NCBI GenBank assembly: GCA_050942825.1
Contig: JBMNOA010000078.1
Span: forward strand, 1-5,686
Direction of reading: 5' to 3'
Length of the DNA: 5,686 bases
Source of the DNA: CAYRML01 sp050942825
GTDB taxonomy: Bacteria > Bacillota > Dehalobacteriia > UBA4068
Below are positions 1-5,686 of the stretch, piece by piece. Each line of letters begins with the position of its first letter. Position 1 is the first letter of the stretch. Under the pieces are notes generated by a model. It worked only from the letters and a program-made list of their open reading frames with translations, ran no database searches and was not told where the DNA came from. The position numbers were made by a program, and so were the translations under genes.

Positions 1-404
1 AGATCTGCCTGAACATCACCCGGTGGTCGCACACGAATGTTTTCGCTTCGGCAACGGCGCGACCGTTCGAACTGGCGGCGTATGGTGCGTGTATTGTCTC
101 ACAGCCGTATAACGGGATTGAAGAGTGGTTTGAGGTTGGGAAGGAGTTAGTAGTCGTACAGAGCGAAAAGGAAGCACTTGAAGCATACTCGTGGCTCCTT
201 GAATCTGATTATGAGCGTCAGGTGATTGGTGAGCGTGCTAGGGAACGTATTTTCAAGGTGCATACGTACCATAACCGAGCATCCCAGATAATTGACGTCT
301 TGAGATCTAAATTAAATGACAGAGTAAATTCTGCATGCTTGTTATCTAGTCATGAAAAGGCAATAGTAAAAGATGGGGCCACGGATCGTCTCGTTAACTA
401 CTAG
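1..404 (+). CDS. CgeB-like family glycosyltransferase, C-terminal part (5' end outside window)
   Basis: The reading frame is open from position 3 to the TAG at 402-404, giving 133 visible residues; the start lies upstream of the window. The visible part begins with LNITRWSHTNVFASATARPF, followed by ELAAYGACIVSQPYNGIEEW, then VGKELVVVQSEKEAL and a helical end with RARERIFKVHTYHNRASQII. This order matches the end of the C-terminal Rossmann domain of GT-B enzymes in the CgeB / Glyco_trans_1_2 group: a Glu in 'RPFELAAYGA', a loop replacing an old sugar-binding segment, and a terminal 'H-T-Y-x-x-R-A' helix. Such enzymes transfer a sugar from a nucleotide donor in the cytoplasm, but donor and acceptor cannot be read here. 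The GTG at 222 is an internal valine codon, not the start. The last 34 or so residues (from about position 303) match nothing I recognise and are AT-rich, unlike the GC-rich conserved part. Family call fairly sure, specific role unknown. Confidence 0.75.
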   Translation, partial: ICLNITRWSHTNVFASATARPFELAAYGACIVSQPYNGIEEWFEVGKELVVVQSEKEALEAYSWLLESDYERQVIGERARERIFKVHTYHNRASQIIDVLRSKLNDRVNSACLLSSHEKAIVKDGATDRLVNY

Positions 405-432
405 TGGACAATTATCTTGATCAATATTATTC

Positions 433-440
433 AGAAGGGG
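433..440 (+). promoter_or_regulatory. Ribosome-binding site fixing a GTG start
   Basis: AGAAGGGG ends 7 nt before the GTG at 448. AGGGG can pair with the CCUCCU end of 16S rRNA with one G-U wobble. An in-frame TGA at 418-420 and the absence of any other start codon between it and 448 make this GTG the only reasonable start for the full domain; the next in-frame ATG is far inside the protein (residue 156). Confidence 0.6.
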
Positions 441-447
441 ATACACT

Positions 448-1470
448 GTGGATCTAAGAAAGAATTACAAGGCTTACGTTGCTCCATTCGGCAATTTAAG
501 AGAAGATATTACTCGGTGCTTGGAATTTATTGGATGGGAAAATACGATAAAGAGAGGCTCAACTGTCTTCATTAAGCCAAACTTTACTTACCCATATTAT
601 AAACCAGGCGTCACAACAAATCCTAAATTTTTAGAACAATTATTAGTCCTCTTAAAGGAAAGAACTAGTAACATAATAATCGGGGAATCTGACGGGGCTA
701 ACCGAGCGTTTACTGCCGATGCCGCCTTTAAAGGCCATGGGTTGGATGAAATTTGCTCTGATTTGGATATCACTCTGGTAAACCTCTCAAGCGAACCAGC
801 AAGGAGAGTTGAAGATCTAATTCAAGGTAAAAAGGTAGCGGTATATTTACCAGAGTTACTTTTAGATGATATTGATTGCTTTATTTCAGTCCCTGTACTG
901 AAAGTTCACGCAATGACATATGCTACATTGAGTATGAAAAACTTATGGGGTTGCTATCCAGATCCAATGAGGTGTCTGCACCATAAGAACCTTGGCGAAA
1001 AGTTAACTCTAATTACAAAGCACTTGAATCCAAAATTAGTGCTAATAGACGGTACATTTTCACTTAATTCCCACGGACCAATGTATGGTGAACCCATAAG
1101 AACTAATCTAATCCTTGGAGCAAACAACCCGGTTGTAGCTGACACCCTAGGAACAAAAGTGTTGGGAGTACCATTAAGCAAAGTTGAGCATATCCTTACT
1201 GCCGAGAGAGAGGGTTTGGGCACTTGCAATTTGGATAAAGTGCTACTCAATCAAGACTGGTCAAAGTTTTGCCTAAACTTTAAAGTCCAACGGACACTCG
1301 TTGATCGATGTTCCCTGCTCCTGTTTCATAGCGAATTGCTATCTAAATTAGTCATGGATTCACCATTAAGGCCAATCATATATCGGGCAGTAAGCTTAGT
1401 GAGGAACTCGGAGGAGCGAAGTGTGGTCACCGATTTGAAGGAAAGTGCTAGTTCTGGGAAAAGACTCTAA
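448..1470 (+). CDS. DUF362 domain-containing protein
   Basis: This 340-residue protein starts at GTG and spans a whole DUF362 domain. The conserved blocks are in order: IKPNF (42-46), GVTTNP (54-59), GESDG (79-83), DCFISVPVLKVHAMT (143-157), SMKNLWGCYPD (162-172), DGTFSLNSHGPMYG (201-214) and NPVVADTLGTKVLG (227-240). DUF362 has no well-established general biochemical role. Some members are fused to a 2x[4Fe-4S] ferredoxin domain; this one has no CxxCxxC cluster, its eight or so cysteines being scattered. I see no signal peptide or clear membrane segment, so it is probably cytoplasmic. It sits between glycosyltransferase genes, 43 nt after one and 68 nt before the next, so a link to glycan synthesis or its control is plausible but only inferred from context. 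The C-terminal 70 residues (after about 270) lack recognised motifs. Base composition is AT-rich, like the following gene. Family sure, function unknown. Confidence 0.9.
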   Translation: MDLRKNYKAYVAPFGNLREDITRCLEFIGWENTIKRGSTVFIKPNFTYPYYKPGVTTNPKFLEQLLVLLKERTSNIIIGESDGANRAFTADAAFKGHGLDEICSDLDITLVNLSSEPARRVEDLIQGKKVAVYLPELLLDDIDCFISVPVLKVHAMTYATLSMKNLWGCYPDPMRCLHHKNLGEKLTLITKHLNPKLVLIDGTFSLNSHGPMYGEPIRTNLILGANNPVVADTLGTKVLGVPLSKVEHILTAEREGLGTCNLDKVLLNQDWSKFCLNFKVQRTLVDRCSLLLFHSELLSKLVMDSPLRPIIYRAVSLVRNSEERSVVTDLKESASSGKRL

Positions 1471-1523
1471 TTGAGTCCCTGATTCATGCAAGTAGCACTG
1501 ATGTTTAAACGAACAGAATAACC

Positions 1524-1530
1524 GAAGGGG
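1524..1530 (+). promoter_or_regulatory. Ribosome-binding site of the first GT4 gene
   Basis: GAAGGGG ends 8 nt before the ATG at 1539. It supports that ATG over the in-frame ATG at 1551, which would also cut off the first beta strand of the GT-B fold. The leader closely resembles the one before the GTG at 448 (GAAGGGG, A/T-rich spacer ending in ACTG). Confidence 0.6.
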
Positions 1531-1538
1531 AAATACTG

Positions 1539-2666
1539 ATGCATATATGCATGGTTGTTGGGGAATTCCCCCCAATCTGTGGAGGCATTGGATACTACGT
1601 GTATAATTTATCCAAAGCTCTCTTAAAGAAAGGATTTGATGTCACTGTCTTAACTCGAGGAAGTTATCGTGAAGATGTTATTTATACCGACTTTGAAGGC
1701 ATCGATCTCTGGAAGGTGCGGTTTTCCCCCTTGTACCCGTATCACGTCAGGTTCCATGGATATTTCTTAAATAAAGTTCTATCACAATATGAAAATAAAT
1801 TTGATATCGTACACTTGCACAATCCATTAGTACCGGTCCCAGCAACAACACTCCCAGTGATCGTTACTGAACATGGTACTGTACAAGGAGATATTTCTAA
1901 TTCTTCAGTAAACGATATGTCAGCGTTAGCACTTAAACTGTTTGCAAAACGGTTCATAAAACAGGATTATGATGTTTTGGCAAACGCTGACATAATCACA
2001 GCAGTCTCAAATTCCTGCATGCAAGAGATAAAAAACTTTATTGGCGAAAAAAAGCAGATGTATGTACTAGGGAATGGAGTTGATACAGGCTATTTTAAAC
2101 CTGATGAGATGGTTGACCGGGCACAGAATATAGTATTGTACACTGGCAGACTGGATAGTCGAAAAGGCGTAGTAGACTTAATCAGTAGTGCGAAATCTGT
2201 GTGTGAAAACTATCCGGAAGTGAAATTTATTCTAACGGGCAAGGGACCAAATCGAGAATACATTCAAAAACGTATTTCGAGTTTAAATTTGGAGGGGAAT
2301 GTTAATCTTGTTGGATATGTGAGTCGTGAGGAACTATTGAGATTATATCAATCGTCTACCATGTACGTTTTGCCTTCTTACTATGAGGGGTTGCCGACCA
2401 CCTTGTTAGAAGCAATGGCCTGCGGGTTACCTTCAATCGCTACTGATGTTGACGGCAGTTCAGAGGTTATTAGTCATGGTAAAAATGGGTTACTTGTACC
2501 TCCGAAGTGTCCGAAGGCATTAAGCGAAGGAATTCAGGAACTTCTTGAAAATAAACCGAAACGGGAGGATATTGGGTCTTGTGGAAGAGAACACGTAAGA
2601 AATAATTATGATTGGTCAAAAATTGCTGATAACGCTGCAACAATATATAACTCCATAATTTCATAA
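1539..2666 (+). CDS. GT4-family glycosyltransferase (first of two)
   Basis: This 375-residue protein is a complete two-domain GT-B glycosyltransferase of normal GT4 length. N-terminal domain: first beta strand HICMVVGEFPP, then the glycine-rich loop CGGIGYYVYNL (14-24), FDIVHLHNP (88-96) and VTEHGT (109-114). The linker carries SNSCMQEI and VLGNGVD (176-182). C-terminal donor-binding domain: TGRLDSRKG (202-210), with the Arg and Lys that usually contact the donor diphosphate, then GKGP, and finally the EX7E signature with Glu283 and Glu291 in EGLPTTLLEAMACG. All usual catalytic and binding elements are present, so an active retaining transferase using a nucleotide sugar is expected. No transmembrane helix is seen; such enzymes commonly act at the cytoplasmic face of the membrane on lipid-linked glycans. 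The sugar and acceptor cannot be told from sequence. It lies 68 nt after the DUF362 gene and is probably co-transcribed with it. AT-rich throughout. Confidence 0.93.
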   Translation: MHICMVVGEFPPICGGIGYYVYNLSKALLKKGFDVTVLTRGSYREDVIYTDFEGIDLWKVRFSPLYPYHVRFHGYFLNKVLSQYENKFDIVHLHNPLVPVPATTLPVIVTEHGTVQGDISNSSVNDMSALALKLFAKRFIKQDYDVLANADIITAVSNSCMQEIKNFIGEKKQMYVLGNGVDTGYFKPDEMVDRAQNIVLYTGRLDSRKGVVDLISSAKSVCENYPEVKFILTGKGPNREYIQKRISSLNLEGNVNLVGYVSREELLRLYQSSTMYVLPSYYEGLPTTLLEAMACGLPSIATDVDGSSEVISHGKNGLLVPPKCPKALSEGIQELLENKPKREDIGSCGREHVRNNYDWSKIADNAATIYNSIIS

Positions 2667-2735
2667 GAATGAGGGGCTGCCCTTTGTTAAGCATATCGAG
2701 AAACCACACCTCTAACTGAGCCAAGTGTTATAATC

Positions 2736-3860
2736 ATGGGTAAACAGAAAATAGGTATAGTTACTTTTCCACTGGAAAAGGCAAGTGTCTCTCCACTATA
2801 TAACATATCGCATATAATCAGCTGCCTTACAGATGACGTCTACGTTATTACGGGTAATGCGGGGATTGATGCGGCTCAGAAGCTAGAAAGCATGAGCTTC
2901 AAGATTATAAACCATAATACGGGGTCAAGTACAATTACTAGGATTTTTAACTATGCCAAAACCCAATTGACTTTAACATCCTCTATGCTGAAGTTATCTA
3001 AGAACGTTGACACTTGGGTTTTCCCAATCTGTGGTGAGTCTCTGCTGCCGTGCATGATCCTTGCAAAATTACAACAGAAGCCAGTTATTATGTTATTACC
3101 TTCATCAACAAAATCTATTATGACATGTCAATCGGATCCTCTCAATCTCATTATCCTGCTTTTTACAAAGATCAATTATCTTTTATCTACCAAAATCATC
3201 CTCTATTCGCCCGAACTTATAACGGAATGGAACCTTGATAAATATCGTCAAAAGATTCTCATCGCATACCATCATTTCCTTGATCTCAATACCTTCAGCG
3301 CAACAATACCATTGACCGATCGACCAGCTCTCATCGGCTATATCGGTAGATTGAGCGCTGAGAAAGGTATCGAAAATTTTGCCAAAGCCCTCCCTGCCAT
3401 CCTCCATGACCATCAGAACTTCCACGCCAATATAGGCGGTGATGGTCCTTTGAAAGAGGAAATCAAGGTTATCCTAGAAGAGGATAATCTTACCACCCGT
3501 GTTAGCCTTCTGGGTTGGATCTCCCATGATGACCTCCCTAAATATCTAAACCAATTCAGGCTACTTGTACTTCCATCCTATACTGAGGGGCTCCCGAATA
3601 TCATGCTCGAGGCTATGGCCTGCGGGACCCCGGTGCTCGCGACGCCGGTCGGGGCGATACCGGATGTTATAATAGACGGGAAGACCGGATTTATTATGGA
3701 GAATAACTCCCCGGAGTGCATCGCGGAGAATGTGATCCGGGCATTGAACTCCCCAGACCTGGAGCGGATCGCGGAAGCCGGGAGGTGGTTTGTGGAGGGG
3801 GAGTTTACGTTTGAGCGCGTGGTTGAACGGTGGAAGAAAGTGCTGGAAGAGATAGGATGA
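2736..3860 (+). CDS. GT4-family glycosyltransferase (second), divergent N-terminal half
   Basis: This 374-residue GT-B protein has an intact C-terminal donor-binding domain: GYIGRLSAEKG (201-211), GGDGPLKEE, the LLGWISHDDLPKYL segment, and the EX7E motif with Glu284 and Glu292 in EGLPNIMLEAMACG. The N-terminal acceptor domain is divergent. After KIGIVTFPLEKASVSP there is no Gly-Gly loop, and no clear counterpart of the EHG motif of the preceding gene, which suggests a different acceptor. The ATG at 2736 is the first start codon after an in-frame TAA at 2688-2690, yet no purine-rich Shine-Dalgarno lies close before it, so initiation may be weak, coupled or leaderless. Its TGA overlaps the next start as ATGA. 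The last 90 or so codons are much richer in GC (about 59%) than the first half (about 39%), with many GCG, ACG, CCG and CGG codons, as if this end came from another allele or paralogue. Family sure, specificity unknown. Confidence 0.92.
   Translation: MGKQKIGIVTFPLEKASVSPLYNISHIISCLTDDVYVITGNAGIDAAQKLESMSFKIINHNTGSSTITRIFNYAKTQLTLTSSMLKLSKNVDTWVFPICGESLLPCMILAKLQQKPVIMLLPSSTKSIMTCQSDPLNLIILLFTKINYLLSTKIILYSPELITEWNLDKYRQKILIAYHHFLDLNTFSATIPLTDRPALIGYIGRLSAEKGIENFAKALPAILHDHQNFHANIGGDGPLKEEIKVILEEDNLTTRVSLLGWISHDDLPKYLNQFRLLVLPSYTEGLPNIMLEAMACGTPVLATPVGAIPDVIIDGKTGFIMENNSPECIAENVIRALNSPDLERIAEAGRWFVEGEFTFERVVERWKKVLEEIG
3591..3860 (+). other. GC-rich segment inside the second GT4 gene (possible recombined 3' end)
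   Basis: From just after the conserved TGAGGGG of the EX7E motif to the stop codon, the gene changes from AT-rich to GC-rich. By hand count, 3601-3840 has about 59% GC (3601-3660 about 72%), against about 39% for 2761-3000. The reading frame and protein motifs continue without a break. The segment codes for the conserved donor-binding end of the enzyme, a typical place for exchange between related glycosyltransferase genes. The following gene is AT-rich again. That this is recombination is inferred; selection on codons is a less likely explanation. Confidence 0.5.
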
Positions 3861-5686
3861 TATGGCAAAAAATCTTATCGCTAAAAGACATAGATAAATT
3901 GTTTGCAATAATAGGTTTAACCATTGCTGTTTCACTACTTGCGATAAATTTTATTCAATTAAAATCATTATTAGTGACCATTGTTTTTGTAATGGTATCT
4001 ACATCGTGTTTAATATACCTTAAAATAGGCGATAAATTCGGTGCTGAATTAAAAAATCCAAAGTTCTGTTTTAACGTAAAGATATTCAGTGCGCTTTTTT
4101 TTCTTTTATACACTCTGAGCGTTCTCATCCTTTACTTTAGACCAAATTTTTATGAGCGCCCTCTCGCTTACTTCGTTGTAATTATATTGATGTCTGGAGT
4201 TCTTGCAGGTGGCTGCATTAGTGCAGACCAACGACACAGTGGATTTATTCTCATCCAAATTTTTTTATTAGCGATGAATCTCGGATGGTCGCATTTGATG
4301 ATCGTCCCGAGTCTGATAGGGGTTGATCCATGGTATCATTGCGGTCTAACTAGCAGGATTATAGATGGATTTTATATTCCAGAGGGGTATGGCTACGCAG
4401 ACCTACCTGTTTTTCATCTTATGATAGCGATAACTTCGATAATTTTAGATTATTCCTACAAGTTTGCAGCGATGCTATCCGTAAGTTTTGGACAAATTAT
4501 CTGTAATTCTATATTTACTTTTTTATTTGCTAATTATCTCTTTAAAAATCACAGAGTTGGATTGCTGGCAGCTCTCCTCACAATGATAGGGGATATCCAT
4601 ATTTGTTGGACATACTGGTCCATTCCAAATGCTTTTGGGGGGATTTTTATATTAATTGTAATGTATCTGTTATTTACGAAATATAACCATAACTCATTCT
4701 CATCGTCAGTGACGGCCATGTTAATAATGTCTACTATCATCTTAACACACGTACTTGTTGCCGCTGTAACTGCCATTTTGTTATTTGTTGCTTATGCTTC
4801 TTTCAGTTATAGGAAATTGATTTTAGAAAATTTGGAGGCCATTAAAACTTTGCTGATCCCATGCTTTTTCTCTTTAGCAATGTTCGGGTGGTGGATGTAT
4901 GGATCAAGCGTAATAAACAATTTCGCATACTTTGCGAAGGAATTTAGTCTAGAATTTATGACAATTACAAGGGACTTAAGTAGCACTATTCTCATCCCAC
5001 AATTTGAACTTATATTTCCACATCTTGGAAGATATTTATTTTTCTCTCTTGCTATAATCGGTATCCTCTATATGGTCTCATTAAAAGGTAATAACGCATC
5101 GTTTACATTCGCTATTTTATCACTTACTCTTCTCGTATTTCCATTTGTTTTCTATGTATCTGGACGAACAGTTTTCGAAGAGCGTTTTGCATATTTCTCT
5201 TTAATCTTCCTAAGTATTCCGCTGGCATTGACGCTCTATCTTTTGGGGACGTATAAAACAAAAGAGATGATTATTCCCTATTGTTTTATTATAGGGGTCG
5301 TAATTTTGCTTAGTTTTTTATCAATAATGAGCATAACTGCGTGTGTTGATAATCATGCTTTTGCCCCCGTCATTGGAAAAACCTACTATTACACTCAATC
5401 AGAAATGTCAGGTAGCAATTTTTTTGGTGAAAACGCTGTAGGATTGATCTCATCTGACTTTCGTTATAGCTATAACCCGAGCAGTAGTATTTTTGAGCAC
5501 GTTTATGATTTTGATCGAGGACGGTTCCATGATTTAGAGCTATCGATCAACTCTGGAGAATTTTACCATGATGGATCGATAAAAATTATTCGAAATAGCA
5601 ATATTCAAGAACTTGAAAGACAGGGGTTCATATCTCAAAATATTCTACCCAATGTTAATATTTATCTCTCAAATTCTGGTTTTAAT
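3857..5686 (+). CDS. Multi-pass membrane protein, probable GT-C-type glycosyltransferase (3' end outside window)
   Basis: The frame from the ATG at 3857 stays open to the last base, giving 610 residues with no stop. The ATG overlaps the TGA of the preceding glycosyltransferase (ATGA), suggesting translational coupling. Residues 1-493 hold roughly 13-15 hydrophobic helices, for example near 13-33, 38-55, 74-93, 103-120, 128-146, 185-200, 204-227, 234-250, 258-274, 283-314 (probably two), 330-347, 391-408, 414-435, 444-464 and 471-493. A hydrophilic loop at about 147-183 contains GVDPWYHCGLTSRIIDGFYI; an acidic residue followed by Tyr and His in such a loop is typical of GT-C transferases that use polyprenyl-phosphate sugars outside the membrane. 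Residues 494-610 form a polar tail, probably extracytoplasmic. No WWDYG motif of the Stt3/AglB oligosaccharyltransferases is seen in that tail. A polymerase or another polytopic glycan enzyme is an alternative. It belongs with the upstream glycosyltransferases in one operon. Confidence 0.7.
   Translation, partial: MIWQKILSLKDIDKLFAIIGLTIAVSLLAINFIQLKSLLVTIVFVMVSTSCLIYLKIGDKFGAELKNPKFCFNVKIFSALFFLLYTLSVLILYFRPNFYERPLAYFVVIILMSGVLAGGCISADQRHSGFILIQIFLLAMNLGWSHLMIVPSLIGVDPWYHCGLTSRIIDGFYIPEGYGYADLPVFHLMIAITSIILDYSYKFAAMLSVSFGQIICNSIFTFLFANYLFKNHRVGLLAALLTMIGDIHICWTYWSIPNAFGGIFILIVMYLLFTKYNHNSFSSSVTAMLIMSTIILTHVLVAAVTAILLFVAYASFSYRKLILENLEAIKTLLIPCFFSLAMFGWWMYGSSVINNFAYFAKEFSLEFMTITRDLSSTILIPQFELIFPHLGRYLFFSLAIIGILYMVSLKGNNASFTFAILSLTLLVFPFVFYVSGRTVFEERFAYFSLIFLSIPLALTLYLLGTYKTKEMIIPYCFIIGVVILLSFLSIMSITACVDNHAFAPVIGKTYYYTQSEMSGSNFFGENAVGLISSDFRYSYNPSSSIFEHVYDFDRGRFHDLELSINSGEFYHDGSIKIIRNSNIQELERQGFISQNILPNVNIYLSNSGFN

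Noticed and set aside
417..424. Palindrome TTGATCAA before the DUF362 gene
   Set aside because: An 8-bp palindrome in AT-rich DNA is expected by chance; no second copy or extended symmetry supports an operator.
954..1250. Minus-strand open frame of 98 codons inside the DUF362 gene
   Set aside because: It lies opposite conserved DUF362 motifs and its product shows no domain.
1463..1477. Inverted repeat GACTC-TAATT-GAGTC across the stop codon of the DUF362 gene
   Set aside because: The stem is only 5 bp with no T-tract after it; too weak to call a terminator, and the next gene seems to be in the same transcript.
2669..2719. Possible 16-codon peptide in the gap between the two GT4 genes
   Set aside because: Very short, no ribosome-binding site and no recognisable product.
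2725..2735. TTATAAT just before the ATG at 2736, resembling a bacterial -10 box
   Set aside because: It is too close to the start codon, has no matching -35 element, and the organism is probably archaeal, where such a box would not apply.
3561..3935. Open reading frame of 124 codons on the minus strand, overlapping the end of the second GT4 gene
   Set aside because: It is a shadow of the GC-rich coding end of the GT4 gene; the product has no recognisable domain and the + strand gene has clear motifs over the same bases.
4889..4903. WWMYG (residues 345-349 of the membrane protein), similar to the WWDYG motif of oligosaccharyltransferases
   Set aside because: The Asp is replaced by Met and the motif lies at a membrane helix end, not in the C-terminal soluble domain where Stt3/AglB carry it.

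Overview
The window is a one-directional cluster of cell-surface glycan genes, all on the + strand. It probably comes from an archaeon, plausibly a methanogen of the Methanomicrobia; this is inferred, since no taxonomic marker gene is present. The hints are the mix of a DUF362 protein, GT4 glycosyltransferases and a multi-pass membrane protein carrying an archaeal GT-C-like 'GVDPWYH' first loop. Other hints are AGGGG ribosome-binding sites, which match the common anti-Shine-Dalgarno with one wobble pair, and the lack of bacterial-type promoters and terminators. A bacterial origin is not excluded.

Layout. Positions 1-404 hold the 3' end of a CgeB-like glycosyltransferase that starts before the window. 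After a 43-nt gap comes a DUF362-domain protein with a GTG start (448-1470). After 68 nt comes a GT4 glycosyltransferase (1539-2666). After 69 nt comes a second, divergent GT4 glycosyltransferase (2736-3860). Its stop codon overlaps, as ATGA, the start of a large membrane protein (3857-5686) that is still open at the window end with 610 codons. There are no tRNA or rRNA genes, CRISPR arrays, insertion sequences or long repeats, and no gene-free stretch longer than about 70 nt.

How the genes may work together (inference): the soluble or membrane-associated GT-B enzymes would add sugars from activated donors to a growing glycan at the cytoplasmic face. The polytopic protein would act at the outer face as a lipid-phosphate-sugar-dependent GT-C transferase or a related glycan-processing enzyme. 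The role of the DUF362 protein is unknown; it lacks the ferredoxin domain found in some relatives.

Base composition is patchy. The first 300 or so bases are about 57% GC, most of the rest is AT-rich (about 35-40% GC where counted), and the last 270 bases of the second GT4 gene return to about 59% GC. This looks like a mosaic accessory locus assembled by recombination in a GC-richer genome. I found no clear evidence of a wholly new system; the DUF362 gene and the composition breakpoints are the parts most worth following up.
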